64,000 bases of DNA from Morella rubra (GCA_003952965.2 RXIC02000066.1:62001-126000); one strand, 5' to 3'. Positions 11,409 through 23,866 are shown, numbered from the stretch's first letter. Notes: a model not told the origin generated them from the letters alone. Numbers and translations: made by a program.

Positions 11409-13807
11409 ATGGCAAAGACCACGTGCTGGTTCAACTGGGTAAAGAGGCTCTTTACTTCCGAGGCAAAACGGAAATTAGAAAAGGTTGATTTGCAATATCC
11501 TTTTTTCATTATTTGAAATGGTTATTCTAGTAATGCTTTTTGGTAATCTTTCAATCGCTTATACATTACAGAAATCAAAGAAGTGGAAATGGTTTTTTGG
11601 AAAGGTTAAACATAAGCAGTACCCTGCACTCACAGCACCAGAGAGAGCACTGGGTGAAGCAACAGAAGTGCAGAGAAAGCATGCTTTGACTGTTGCCTTA
11701 GCTACAGCAGCTGCAGCCGAGGCTGCGGTGGCTGCTGCCCATGCGGCTGCGGAGGTTGTCCGGCTCACATATGCTTCTCAATCTTGCCAGCGTTCCATGA
11801 AGCAAGTGAGAAATTTGGCAGCAATTAAGATTCAGAGCGCATACCGCGCACATCTTGTGAGCTGTTCAAAATCTTTTCTTATACTGTAACTTCTGTTTCG
11901 AATTTGTTCTGATATAGACTTAATGAGAGTAAGATCCGCGATTAGTGTAGAGAGTCACGATAAGTCATGTTAATTTTTTTTTCCGACTTATTCCAGAGAA
12001 TTCTCTAAATGAATGAAGAGAACACTTCCAGCTGCCAAGGTTTCATTTTGTTCCTGAATTCCATCTTTTTTTTTTTTTTTCTTTTACTCTCTTTTGATTA
12101 GACAAGCAGAGTTCTCTATAGGTGTCTATGTTCATAACAGCTTGGGTCCCTAGTTAGGATGTCAATAAGTCGAATTTACACTAGCTGATTTGAAAGAAGG
12201 ATTTCACATGTGTTGATTATGTGTAGGAAATAAAAGCGCCCCTCATGCCTAATTTGAAATTCAAATGGGAGTGAAACAGGCGAGAAAAGCATTGAGAGCA
12301 TTGAAGGGACTGGTAAGACTTCAAGCCATAGCTCGTGGGCGAGCCGTGAGATGCCAACCAATTACATTGAAGTGTTTGCCGCCCAATGCAAACAGGCAGG
12401 CAGAGGCTCAGGAAAGAAACACCCCTACTGCAGATCCTAGCCGAAGATATTTTGATGTGAAACAGTTTGACTGGGCGAAAAAGGAGTTGGAAGAAAAGGA
12501 CACAAAGGTATATGAGTTGATGCGAAATAAGACTTGTCGTTTAAGGTGTTCCCAGAAGAAACTTTTAGGAAGAATGAGTTATGATAACCCAAGAAGAATG
12601 CTTGGCCCTTCTATGACGTTGGTGGAAGAACAGCCCCAGTCTAACAGAGGGGAAGCTAGAAAGTGGATATGGAGGGGCTAATGAATCTTTTAGACCAAAA
12701 TGAATAAAATGAATCTTAAAAGGAAATTCTTGAATTTTAAGGTCACCCCCCTGCCTTCATCCTCAGAAAAGGGAAAGTAAGATTTTCCCAGTTTTAGAAG
12801 GTTCTTAATTTTTTAACCACTAGTATTGGTGGCACCGCCTGTGTGGGAGAATGACTTTCAAAGATCTCCCCTCAGTTTGCTTGGTGAAGACCTAATGCCT
12901 ATGGACTTCTTCACTTTAATTGACATTTCTGCTGGACACATCATTATTTAATGTGGCTGCAAATCGAACTTCTGCAGATTTTTTCTTGATGTTTGCTGAT
13001 TTGATTTACTCAAGATTTCGTTATGAGCAGGTTGAATGCAAAAACCAAAGAAATTGGGACCAGAGCATGATCTTGAAGGAAGATACGGAAGCCATATTGT
13101 TAGGAAAGCAAGAGGCCATTATCAAAAGAGAGCGCATGAAGAAGTACTCATTTTCGCACAGGGTAATTACATCTCCTATGACATTTCCTCTAAAGCTTGG
13201 TTCCAACACTTCAAAGTTTCATTTGATCCTGTTTTACTGGAAACTTAAAAAGCGCATAACATTAAGTTTCCTCCTCATATCTGTGGTCTGCGACAAAAAT
13301 TGTGTTAATTAGGAGAGGAGAAATGCTCAACTGCTGGAAGAATCTGTGGACAACAAGAATTTTGGAAGGAGAAGCCGCCGGCTAGAACAATGGTTAGACA
13401 AAGAGACATGTCCTGAGGAAGGACAGGAGACTTTAAAACCAATACTGTCAGGTCTGGGAGAAAGGTGTGGAGGAGCACAAGTTAAACTAAGAAACGAAGG
13501 GAAGCAAGATTCCATAGGACGGGATTCACAGTGGTCATTCCCAAGGAGATCTTTCTGTCATGCGAAACAGAATTCACCTGGTAATGACAGTTTGATGCCA
13601 AATTCACCCATTTTCCGAAGCTACATGTGTGCAACAGAATCTGCCAAGGCAAGAGCAAGGTCCTCAAGCACACCAAAGCAGCGGATAGGACATCTGGATG
13701 GGTGCTTCGATCACAATTTTGCATATAATAATAGGTATGGGAGATCGTTTTGGTCTTCCTTTGATGCTGGATCCATGAGTACCAACGACAGCAGAGGTGC
13801 TGCTTAG
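11409..13807 (+). CDS. IQ67-domain (IQD) calmodulin-binding protein
   Basis: Five exons: 11409-11483, 11572-11856, 12280-12507, 13031-13162 and 13313-13807, all joined in phase 0, give about 404 residues. The N-terminus MAKTTCWFNWVKRLFTSEAK and the following KKWKWFFGK are typical of the IQD11/12 type. An alanine-rich helix (LATAAAAEAAVAAAHAAAE, about residues 68-86) precedes the IQ67 region: AAIKIQSAYRAHL is split by the intron at the position conserved in plant IQDs, then ARKALRALKGLVRLQA. Later come QEAIIKRERMKKYSFSHRER and a C-terminal basic serine-rich tail. IQDs bind calmodulin and act as scaffolds on microtubules, membranes or nuclei. The exon-3 donor at 12507 is my choice from phase; an alternative downstream cannot be excluded. 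Confidence 0.9.
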
Positions 13808-14029
13808 CGCATATCTATGAGCAAAAACCACTTGGTTATAAGATGACAGCAAAGAAACTTCCAGTTTTGATTATTTTCAAAGTACTAAACTTTGATGTGC
13901 TTCTTTAATTACTGCAACCTCTTTTTCGCCTTTCGTTTCCCATCTTTGTTGCAATTTCTAGCAGTTTTGTTCTCTATTAACTCCTTAAGTTTTATGAGAA
14001 GAAAATTGTATTAAATAATATTGAAAATG

Positions 14030-14860
14030 AGTGATTTTTTTTTTCTAAGTCATGTTTCATTTCATAAAATGAAACGAAGCAAAGCAAGCTACAACCAGGT
14101 CGAAAATAAATTGGCAGAATCTCAAAGGAGATCGGAAAAACGACTATATGCTCCATGCTAGGCAATGGGAGCAGTGGCCGGAAGCGGTAGACAAATCTAC
14201 CGGAACCTAAACCAGCCAGTAGATACAGCGCCACAACCTGGACACAACAAGTCCCAATGAATGGCCGAAAAAGATCCACAAAGGATCGTAAAAGCCCACT
14301 GAGGAGCCAGATACAACAAAGAAAAGAAAACAACAAACAAAGGCCAAGTATGGCCAACACAACTAACAGCCAAAAAAACCAAGAAACAAAAGCCAAAAAT
14401 CGGAATCAGCAAAACACACAGGCGAGCAGAGAGACCATACGCCGACGACCCATGCACCGTTGGAAATCCTCTGAGAACAAGCTGAAACAAGGAGAAATTG
14501 TTGGGCGCGTGGCCCTTACGCGCCTCCTCATGGTGGCTGGACTGGAGCGGCTAAGTTAGCTTGGAGGAGTATAAGGCATCTGGCTAGGCTGTGTCCACCA
14601 AAGAAGCACAAGAACACCGGGATCTAACCTTCAAGATTCCAAGGAAAAAGAGACAAGGAGAGGGAGGGGAAGAAGAAAAAAGACCAGAGAAGAGGGGGAG
14701 AGAGGGGAAAGAGAGAGAAGAGAGGGGAAAGAGAGGGCGGAGGGAAGAGCCGGAGCTCCTCCCGCTTCCGAAAAACAAGGGAGAAAAGGGGGTAGAGCTA
14801 GGGTGTCAGGAAAGTTCTAGAGAGAGGGGAGCGCCTCTCTCTCTATGGCTTTTATTCTGA
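14030..14860 (-). mobile_element. probable non-LTR retroposon remnant (minus strand)
   Basis: Read on the minus strand this starts with a pyrimidine-rich leader (14830-14640) and ends with 'cattttatgaaatgaaaca' and a poly-A (T-run at 14036-14047). That shape fits a LINE-type leader joined directly to a LINE 3' end, with the coding part deleted. No target duplication was found. A SINE or processed transcript is an alternative. Confidence 0.45.
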
Positions 14861-14962
14861 AATTTACTTTAAATGTCCATGACTGGAAGGTACGTCTTTC
14901 AACATACACAATGGTACTCTTCTTGCACTCTTTTGTGTTTTACAGCATTAGATTTGGCATAA

Positions 14963-15283
14963 ATGTTTGGCACCTGTCTCTTATTACATGACGAGCTATT
15001 CACAGGTTCTGGTGTTGATATCCGCATTCAATTTTTGAGAATTCCGCTAGTTTCTCGTTGTGATTGTTGTTCTCCTCGTCGCGTGGAAACTTTAGATCAT
15101 GTTCTTAGTACATGCCAAGTAGCTATGAACATATGGAAAACATATCTTCTATGGTTGAGATTCCTTTTTATGCCTCTTAATCTTGGTTTGATAGAATGTC
15201 TTTATAGTTTCTTAAGGTTAAAAAGAATTCACAGTTTGACATTCTTATTGAGATTATCCATACAGTTTGTAACTGGGTGTTAG
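14963..15283 (+). pseudogene. LINE fragment: zf-RVT zinc-binding domain
   Basis: The 106-residue frame contains RIPLVSRCDCC, then VETLDHVLSTCQVAMNIWK. This is the Cys-rich pattern (CxxC...H...C) of the zinc-binding domain downstream of plant LINE reverse transcriptases (PF13966-like). No reverse transcriptase is seen upstream and the frame ends soon after, so it is a short dead fragment. Confidence 0.7.
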
Positions 15284-15369
15284 TCATTTTCCTTGATTTT
15301 GTTGACTTATTGTCCTCTTTTTAGCCATCATAAACAACATGACTGAAAAGGATAAGGATTCCATCGTAA

Positions 15370-15539
15370 GGATTTCATCCTAAAATGTTATAAACAAGAG
15401 TCAAGATTTTAAAAAATAAATCCAAGGACTTGAATTTGACCACCTCATTAATGAAATAAAATAAAAAAAAAACTTAACTCAGCCATTAGATTTATTTTTT
15501 TAAATCTTGACCCTTCTTATAATATTTTAGGATGGAATT
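15370..15539. repeat. fold-back (hairpin) MITE-like element
   Basis: Arms of about 50 bases at 15371-15421 and 15489-15538 are inverted copies (left 'catcctaaaatgttataa', right the complement of 'catcctaaaatattataa', both running on to 'tcaagatt' and 'aaataaatc'). The loop is AT-rich. There is no coding capacity and no clear target duplication. Confidence 0.7.
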
Positions 15540-15648
15540 CAAACCCGACTGAAAGTAGGGGAAGAAGAGAAGATAACGTGAACATTCGACATAAGCCACA
15601 ACACCGAAGTTGACCTTACTCCAAACTGCACTTCTAGACGTGCCGTTC

Positions 15649-16592
15649 TTAACTGAAGTCCATTGGGTATTTAGGCATTTTATTGGGAAAAAACAGCCCC
15701 CAATGTTTCTCCAACTCTGGAGTCTTTTGGTTCTCATCAAACATGGCAAACACGTAGGCCTCTATAGGCCTGCCGGGCTTTTTTGGGGTCCCTCTCTTCA
15801 CATGCTTAGCCAAATTCGTATTGTAAGTTCCTGCATTCGTTATACTTGTCGCCAGTCCTCCCGCGGAGGGCCAACCAGTCTCGGATACAACGATCTCCAA
15901 AGAGCCCTTGCCGGCCTTTTCTAATGCCCAGTAAAAAGCATCCAAACTGGCATCGAAAATATTTTTGTATCCAAGCGGGCCATCTTGCACTACAACTGAT
16001 GGAGAAGTAAAAAGAGCATACGGAAGAGGAACGTTCCGAATGTTATTAATGTAACTGTAGTAAGGGTAGAGGTTAACAAGTAGTGGGGAGTTTTCCTTCG
16101 CCAAGAAGCCGATGATAGGATCAAGTAGTGGTCTGTATTCGGACTTGAAATAGGCTTTTGATGGAGGGAAGGACTCTGCAAGAGCTACAGGGGAAACGGC
16201 AGTGGAAACTTTAATTCGGTTGCCCAGGCCAGCATTATTAATGGCAGTTTGAAGGTTTTGCATGGCAAGGACAATATACGCTGTATTTGGATCGCCTGGC
16301 GCTATTTCATTACCAACAGCAATGTTTTTGAAGTTGACATTGTAATAGCTTTTTACATTGCTTTGGATCCACGCATCTGCCGCGGCTTGGCTTGATGCAA
16401 TGGCATGAATCCTTTTGGAAGGGACACCGAGCATGAGCTCAATATTGGTGCCACTAAGAGCTGTTTGAGCAACTCTGTTTGGACCATAGAGTCGCATTCT
16501 TTTGATGTTATATTGTCGATAGAGAGCTACGACTTCATATTGGTTAGGTAAGTTGCTTCCAAGCATTCCGTTACAAACTCCAATCTGAGCAG
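15649..16592 (-). CDS. GH17 glucan endo-1,3-beta-glucosidase (large exon; exon 1 not found)
   Basis: The main exon begins at 16592, after the acceptor acgcag, in the same phase as the glucanase at 20689. It encodes [16 protein letters not shown] at the mature N-terminus. GH17 signatures: [15 protein letters not shown] (Glu proton donor) and [12 protein letters not shown] (Glu nucleophile), then [20 protein letters not shown] near the end. The length (about 314 residues) fits a mature beta-1,3-glucanase (PR-2 type), which cleaves callose or fungal glucan in the apoplast or vacuole. No signal-peptide exon is recognisable between here and 19.7 kb; the upstream DNA holds retroposon remnants and duplications. 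It is either a gene with a distant exon 1 or one that has lost it. Confidence 0.85.
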
Positions 16593-16619
16593 CTGCGTTA
16601 GATAGCACAAGGTGTCAAA

Positions 16620-17340
16620 TTTCATGCCATTTCTCATCCCATTACATCAGCTAAAAAGGCCCAAAGAGCCATCAACCAACGACCCAAAGGGCTGCAAACC
16701 TACAGGCCTTAAATGGTCACTAACATACATCTGGGCCCGCAGGCCCAACAGTCCTACTTAGTTTTGGATCTGACCCTGGTATTCCTTCGCTGTAAGTAAG
16801 GATTTTGAATAAATTTGGAAAGTACTATCCTCTTTCGTGACAAAAAAGAAAAAAAAAATTGTTGTCGTGAAAGTTGCTCGTTTTGAATTTGGGAATCTTG
16901 GGAAATCTTCACACAATTGTCAAGTACTCAAAACTATAATTTTTCTACATTTACATAACTACCAAAAATATAGCATTTAGCATAAAAGGCATCTACCATA
17001 ACATCAAATTTTTTTTTTGGTAACTAAGCAGCATATCAACGGAGAAAGAGAACATCTGTTAGGAGATCAACACCTCCTAAAATACAGTTAACCAGGGGAC
17101 TATAAACCCAAACACACTGCAATTCCAGAATACAAACTACTACAGAACAGCACCAAGCCACCAACACAAAGGCCAGAATTAAAGCTCCGTAGCAAGATTA
17201 TGAGCAAGCAAGATCTTGGTAAGTAAGTGAGAACTTGAATTGATAAACAAAGAAACACGGGGAAATCCCCTACCCAGGTAACATAGCCTTGGCAAGACAG
17301 GTCACCAAGAACTATAGTCACGATTTATAGGGTGGTAAGA
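16620..17340 (-). mobile_element. retroposon-like debris upstream of first glucanase
   Basis: Read on the minus strand, 17340-17011 ends 'gctgcttagttaccaaaaaa' with a poly-A (T-run at about 17010-17019). This is a typical plant LINE/SINE 3' end. The segment 16640-16760 looks like a second short retroposon tail. No reading frame survives and boundaries are approximate. Confidence 0.4.
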
Positions 17341-17628
17341 GAGATTTACAAGAACTATTACTTGATCTTTTTTTATAGAGGTTTCAGTTTCAGTTTCACT
17401 ATCTGAGAGTGAGTCTGTGTGTTTGTGTACTGCATACCAACCCTAACAGCACCAGGATATAGACAGCTAACAAACAAGCAAGGAGATCAGAATGAGAATT
17501 GGGGACTATAGACTGGGGTCTTAACTGCCTTTTTATCACCAAGAACTATAGTCACGAGGGTGGTAAGAGAGATTTACAAGAACTATTACTTGATGAGGTT
17601 TCAGTTTCAGTTTCACTATCTGAGAGTG
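17304..17628. repeat. tandem duplication of about 100 bases
   Basis: 'accaagaactatagtcacga', then 'gagatttacaagaacta', then 'ttcagtttcagtttcacta' occur in the same order at 17306-17412 and 17538-17628. They are separated by about 125 bases, with two small deletions in the second copy. Confidence 0.85.
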
Positions 17629-19739
17629 AACAGGCCAGAGCAGATATGAGGGCAGAGTTGAATGAGAATTGAGAAATGAGAATGCAGAATAGACAGGAAA
17701 TGAAGCAGAAGAGTGTCCATACCAGAGGTCAATATTTTAAGTAATTGAGTGTACCGGGTCAAGCACTTCATGGATGATCATGGGGATTCTTTGACTGTGC
17801 TTGTCCCCATGGAAATTTAGTTCCTGGCAACATGCATGCCTAAAGAATTTGCTGGTCAAGCACTCTTTGGAAATGACAGGGTTTTCAAACATGCCGATAA
17901 TTAAATCACCAAACAAAACCAACTGGATCCACTTAGAAAAAGTGAGGAAAAAAAGGTTATCAGTAAGTATGGAATACTGGTATTTAGTCATGTTTTCCCA
18001 AATTTTTTCTCATTTATCAACAAGATATGGCTATTCAGTGAACGGATTTTTCCAATTCTTCTTCATTTCTTCAAGAACCAATCAATCATGAAGTAGAACT
18101 AGAAATGCATATCTTCTGCTAATTCGAACCTACGAACTTTTTCTCAATTCTACACTTGGAATTAAACCTCTCACGTCTTTGTCAGACAAGAGAAGATGAC
18201 ATTAACTCTTGAAAGTCGAAACTTTCATCTACCACCAACTCTGTTCCAAACAGAGTAGATTTGAAATACTTTGAAATAATGTAGAAGGAAATAAAGGATA
18301 AGAGAGATTGGTGACTACTTAACTAACTTGAATAGACAGATGAGAATTTCCAGAAACCAAAAACTAGAGAGACGTGTAGTCAACCGGACTGTGACGATGA
18401 AGTAATATCCCTTTTGGTAGTTTAAAAAGATGCTTATATGGAAAGAACAGAGTACAAAAATAGCATCTGGTGTGCACACCTAAAGCTAATCCAAATTCCA
18501 ACAAGAAACTAAAGAAATCTGTTCTCTGAGCCCGTGAAACACTGCATCTCTGTCACTTTTGCTAGCAAACGTACGTCCCACTTTTTAATATTTGTAGGTT
18601 TTTTTCTTATCCCTGTCTCACCAGGTGAAGGATCCATCCTTTCCAGAAAAGCAGAATCAAATATTATCTATACGACTCTGTCCAACCAAGCATTTTGTCA
18701 CCGTCTAGCTATTCTCTAGAAAAAGGACAATGATCCACGTGGTATAGAAAAGGACATTATGGAAAACTATTGGGAGGTTGTTCTTTCCTCCATTGACTAA
18801 GAAGCAAACTGCATATGTACAACCAGATGAGTGAGAGAGAGAGAGAGTCACGCACGGAGCTATTGCCACACGGATATTCTGCCAGTTTTGGAACATAGCC
18901 AGAGAGTACAAGAAGGTCCAATTGCCGTGTGAGGTGCGGTAGACAGTCAAAGGAATCGCGAGAACAGCACGAACCAATCTACATGCATCTCTTTGTTAAA
19001 GAGCGCTACTTATAATATGACCAGAAAAAGTGGTAAGATTATTATATGGATTTTACTAGAGACTATTGACTCAAGAGCACCATAAGTTCCTTTTGCTCAT
19101 CATGAAGTTTTCTATAGGGGCATTAGCCATTGTAATCCTTTCACATAATCCATCATAATGAAGCTCTTTACAATTGTTGGATAGGTATGCTCCTCCCCAT
19201 ATATACATTCTCCCTCGAGTCCCTCCGAGGGCTCTATTTTAAGAATAAATCAAAATTTTATATATTTAAGGGTATCAAGATTTTCTATGTACAGAACCTG
19301 CCGAACAATCTCTTACTGTCGATGACGTGTTTGGCCGAACATTTTTCTGTCGGTGAAAACCAATTCTTCACGTCAAGAAATCTTGGCCGACTTGAATTTG
19401 TCTCCGTCAATGAAAACCATCCGTCCTCTGCAATCGACGAAACATTCCCGACTTGCATTTTTCTTTGTCGGTGAAAATCTATCGAAAACAAATGTGTATA
19501 ATGTGCAAGCTATGTGAAAGCGGTATCTGCGCTTGAGCTATTGCGATTAAACAAGGTATCGAGCTCTCATCATGATATTGTCGCTTCTGCGATTACATCC
19601 AAAAGCATAGAAGTTTGCCATAGGGGTATATGACTTATTAAAATCATATAGTTATGCATAATTACAACGAAACTTTTATTCATTGTAACTTGTGCACGAA
19701 AGCTGCTCTCACTTATTCCATAAAGCACTATAACTGACG
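17629..19739. other. non-coding spacer between the two glucanases
   Basis: No supported exon is seen. At about 19290-19480 three imperfect units of the form 'ccgac..tttttctgtcggtgaaaa' occur, as described in a separate entry. Confidence 0.5.
19290..19485. repeat. three imperfect 'CCGAC...GTCGGTGAAAA' units, CACTA-like
   Basis: Repeated alternation of 'gccgaa/gccgac/ccgac' and 'gtcggtgaaaa' resembles the subterminal repeats of plant CACTA (En/Spm) transposons. No CACTA terminus or transposase is seen, so this is only a candidate fragment. Confidence 0.4.
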
Positions 19740-21274
19740 CTATTCCAAATTAACTGAAATTGACCGGGAACTTTGCTTATTTGGGAGAAAGAGCCCAAAA
19801 TTTTTCTCGTAGTCCGGAGTTTTCTTGTTCTCGTTGAACATGGCAAACAGGTAAGTCTCTATAGGCTTTCCAGGCCTCTTCGGTGTCCCTCCCTTCACAT
19901 GCTGAACCAACTTCGTAATGTAAGTTTTTTCATTGTCAAGTGATGTTGCTGTCCCACCAGCTGAAGGCCAACCAGACTCAGATATAACGATCTCCAAAGA
20001 GCCCCCGCCGGCCTTCTCTAATGCTGAGTAAACAGCATCTAAAATGGCATCAAATAGATTACTATAACTGCGAGGGGGATCACTCACTACAGGTGAAGGA
20101 GCAGTGAAAAGTGCATAGTCTAGACGGATGTCTTTGGTGTTACCGATGTAACTGAAATACGGGTACAAGTTAACGAGTAACGGGGACTGGTTCTTTACCA
20201 AGAAGCGGATGATAGGATCAAGAAGTGGCCGGTGACCGGACTTGAATGACCCTTTTGATGGAGGGTAGGCCTCTCCAAGGGCTCCAGTGTCAATGGCGGT
20301 GGAAACTTTGATCCTGTTTCCAAGGCCAGCCGCAGAAATTGCAGTCTGAATGTTTTGCATCGCTGGGACGACGAATTGAGCAAGCCCATCTGTAGGCTGC
20401 ACTTCATTACCAACTGCAATGTACTTGAATTTGACATTTGCAAAGTTTTTGACATTGTTTTGAACCCAAGTATTTGCCTCGGCTTGGCTTGAAGCAATTT
20501 TTTCAAGGTTTTCCTTTGGAACGTCTAGCAAGAGCTCAATATTGGAGCCTCCAAGGGCTCGGAGAGCGCCTGGGTCTGGACCATAGAGTCTCATTCTTCG
20601 GATGTTGTATTGTTTATAGAGGGCTATAACTTCTGCTGGCGGTGGTAGATTGTCACCCAGCATTCCGTAACAAACACCGACTTGGGCACCTGCGTTGTGG
20701 TAAACTAGAAGTCAGCTGTTGTACATGCACGTACGTAAAAATACTTATGCTTAAGAAATTACCAATATATATTTCTGCCCCTAGTAACATGTACAATATC
20801 ACGCTTTATCTTTAGCTCGGTTGGGCTAACTCAATAGCCTTGATAATTAGAGCATACGATGTACCTATAGGGAACAAGTCCCCATGCCCAACGAATCTAC
20901 TAGGAGATTGTTTCAAACAAAAGTTCGATATTAATTTCTACATGATAGGAGCACCCTTGATCTATCCTCTCAAAACCACGTGGAACCGATCGTCAAGTGG
21001 ATGTGAGAGGACAATGCAGTGTACATAACACTCGGAACATGTTATCGATTATTTCACCAGCTCCTGAACATGAGCCAAGCCACAGAACATTCGAGTTGAG
21101 CTGTGGAAACTTTTTGGTTAATTTCATTCATGTAGAAAGACGAATTGAAGAGAGAGAAAGAGAGTATGTGGAAGAGAGACCTGTTGTGCCGAGGGCAGCC
21201 ATTAGCAGCGCAAACATTAGCATTGTGGAACTCAGGATGGAAGGGCTTTTGCCAGCAGAATCGGACTTAGCCAT
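19740..21274 (-). CDS. GH17 glucan endo-1,3-beta-glucosidase, complete two-exon gene
   Basis: Exon 1 is 21274-21181 (signal peptide [10 protein letters not shown]... with the hydrophobic core [12 protein letters not shown]). Exon 2 is 20689-19740. They join in phase 1 with GT-AG borders and give about 347 residues, the normal length for the family. The mature protein starts near [13 protein letters not shown]. Catalytic glutamates lie in YIAVGNEV (Glu about 127, proton donor) and [12 protein letters not shown] (Glu about 269, nucleophile). RMRLYGP and [20 protein letters not shown] are also conserved. No long C-terminal extension or CBM43 is present, so this is the short soluble PR-2-like class. 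The single intron after the signal peptide is the family norm. Exon 1 has been partly duplicated just upstream. Confidence 0.93.
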
Positions 21275-21508
21275 TGAAAAAGTTTATTGAAGAGAATCAG
21301 AAGGAAAGAAATTATATGGAAAGCAGTGTAGCAACTATATGTGGACCATTTAACCAGGGCAGCCATTAGCAGCGCAAACATTAGCATTGTGGAACTCAGG
21401 ATGGAAGGGCTTTTGCCAGCAGAATCGGACTTAGCCATTGAGAAGAGAATCAGAAGGAAAGAAATTATATGGAAAGCAGTGTAGCAACTATATACCATTT
21501 AACCAGAT
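21195..21508. repeat. tandem duplication covering the glucanase signal-peptide exon
   Basis: About 155 bases (21195-21355) are repeated at 21356-21508; both copies run from 'gcagccattagcagcgcaaa' to 'ccatttaacca'. The copy farther from exon 2 keeps an ATG and the hydrophobic signal-peptide frame ([11 protein letters not shown]). It then runs into 'ggttaaatgg' instead of the splice donor, so only the inner copy can splice to exon 2. Similarity is near complete apart from small deletions, so the event is recent. Confidence 0.9.
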
Positions 21509-23866
21509 TTAGCTGCCCTTTTAGAGATTTGTTTGAGAATTTTCAGTGACCCGCATATTCCACATATCTTAACTGGTCAAGCACGTAAGCTTAGGAAAAA
21601 AACAAACAGGTCAAGCACTCCACAGACCAACTTGTTGATCAGATTGATCATGATGATCACGAATACTAAATTGGAGTCTGGTTATTGTGCTAAATATTAT
21701 TCTGTTGAGCATATTGAGCGACGGCTGAGAATAAAATATTAAAAATTCAAGGACTCAAATTGCGCTACATCAATTAAAATATTTTGAATATTTTAAATGA
21801 TGTATTTAACCACAGCTGTCGAATCTCCAGCTTTTAATTTTAGCCGTCACTCAGCATATTCAGCATAATAGTGCTTAGCACAGTAACCGAACTCTACTTG
21901 CCATTCAAGCCATACTAAAATGTTCGTGAACTATTTTGAGAAATAAGAGAAGGCAATTACCCCATATATATACAAATATATATAGCAATCTAGTTTGTTG
22001 AACAAACGATCATCTTCTGATCATCAGTATCCTACTTCTATAGTACGTACTGCCCACAAGGTGGCCACAACCAAAATCACAAGATTGATATCTCGTTAAT
22101 TTATGATGATTAGTACTCACCTTATTAGACGTATAATTTGTTAGTTTGAAAAGGCATAATGCATTTTATTTCCATGAGATCGATGTTTCCATGTGTACCA
22201 GAAGACACAACCAATAAAAACCTAAGAGAGTGGACCTATGAGAGACAATTGACGGAGGCGGCTTGGATAATTAAGATTGGAGACAAATCCACGTGCGTTC
22301 CCTGCAAACGGTTTCTCATTTCCATTATCTCAAAACAAGCGATGTTGATTCCACGCCTTCTAGCATGCTGATGTGAAGCATTTGGACGGTTACTAGAGAT
22401 CCTTGACAAATTCTCACGTGGAAAACCAAGCACCAACGTGGTAGTGAGGATTTGGACAACATGTCTTAATTAATCCTTGAGATAATGTTTTTATGCGGAA
22501 AATCAAGCAGGTCTTTTTGGCCGCTAGCTAGCGCGCTCGATCTCTTAGTCACAGCGCGCGTCGTATATATACAGGCGGCCATGCATTAATATCTGATTTT
22601 ATCATATCAGTAGACTTGGCCGCGAGACTTCGATCGGTTGCTTCGATTGGCTGGCATGCTCAATTTGACTGGCGCAAATCATGCTGTGACTGGTGGAACA
22701 GGAATAGGACCAAAATCAAGCTCAATAATTACCACGTGAGAACAGCCTAGCTCCTAGCTAGATATATAAAGAATGAAAAAGACTTAAAATAGTACTAGTG
22801 GGTGGAGGAAATTAAATACACTAAAAGAATATAGAAGATGCTGAATTATCCACACAAAAAAAAAAGGAACAGTACGGAAGAGAAAGGAAGACTGACATAT
22901 TGTTCAACGTCCCAGCTAGCTCAAATCCATAGCCCGGCTCAGTCTATGTTTAAGATGAAAAATGAATGCTCGACCGGTTCAAGCTTCCACCAATTCGATC
23001 CAAGTTAAATTCCTGTAATCCCAATCTTCCATGGGCCACCGGTTCCAAGCTCAGTCACCAATTCAGAAATGAAATTTAGATTAATAAAATATACACTAAT
23101 GCTCAATTAATAGCCATATTTGACAGCAATCAAATTTAGATTAATAACAGCTCATTCTTGGACGATCAGTCAGTGGTTGAAGTTGCGAAGCATGCATCAG
23201 GCTCCTGAACTTAATTATAGCGCCAACAAATAAAATAGCACCAAGCTCACATAAATAATAACTCAATCTGAAAGATTAATATAATATATAATAATACACA
23301 TAATGCTGGATGTAGCATCGACGCGGTTTATTTTGAGATTTAAATTATTCTAATCACTAATAATCTCATTGATTAGTTACGATCATTTGAGAACTACAAA
23401 CGCGTTGATTACGTATGTTATATGTTGCCAATCAATCTCATTAATGGTAGTAAATTTTTCTCTGGATCAAGTATTGACCCGTAAAACAGGATCCTTTATA
23501 ACCGGGGGATGTATACATCGAACGCGGTTTCATTGAGTGAGTGGCATAGTCAAGGCGACCGGAATCGATTATTCACTATACTAATAGCAACTTTCGTACG
23601 TATACGTAACTATATATATCCATATATAGGTAGGAACCGGAACGTGCTCGTTAGTGGCATAGGTTGAGGAAGAGTACGTGCTTAGTTTTAATATGTTGAC
23701 GAAGACTTGCTTAGCTTTAATAGGTTGACGAAGACTTGACCAAAACTAGCTAGGGAATCCTTTATGAGATTGGTACGTAAGAGCTTCTTCTCTTCTTCTT
23801 TTTTTTTTTTTTTTTCTTCGATGGGGAGTTTGTCGCGGGGTAATTAGCTATAAGGAAATATTGCCA
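21509..23866. other. intergenic, no gene recognised
   Basis: AT-rich non-coding DNA. A short tandem pair near 23690-23740 (tagctttaatatgttgacga-like) is seen. A T-run of about 20 bases lies at 23798-23817, at the left edge of the PAP-derived fragment. Confidence 0.5.

Noticed and set aside
14591-14860. Lys/Glu/Arg-rich plus-strand frame
   Set aside because: Low-complexity purine-rich DNA; the minus-strand retroposon leader explains it better.
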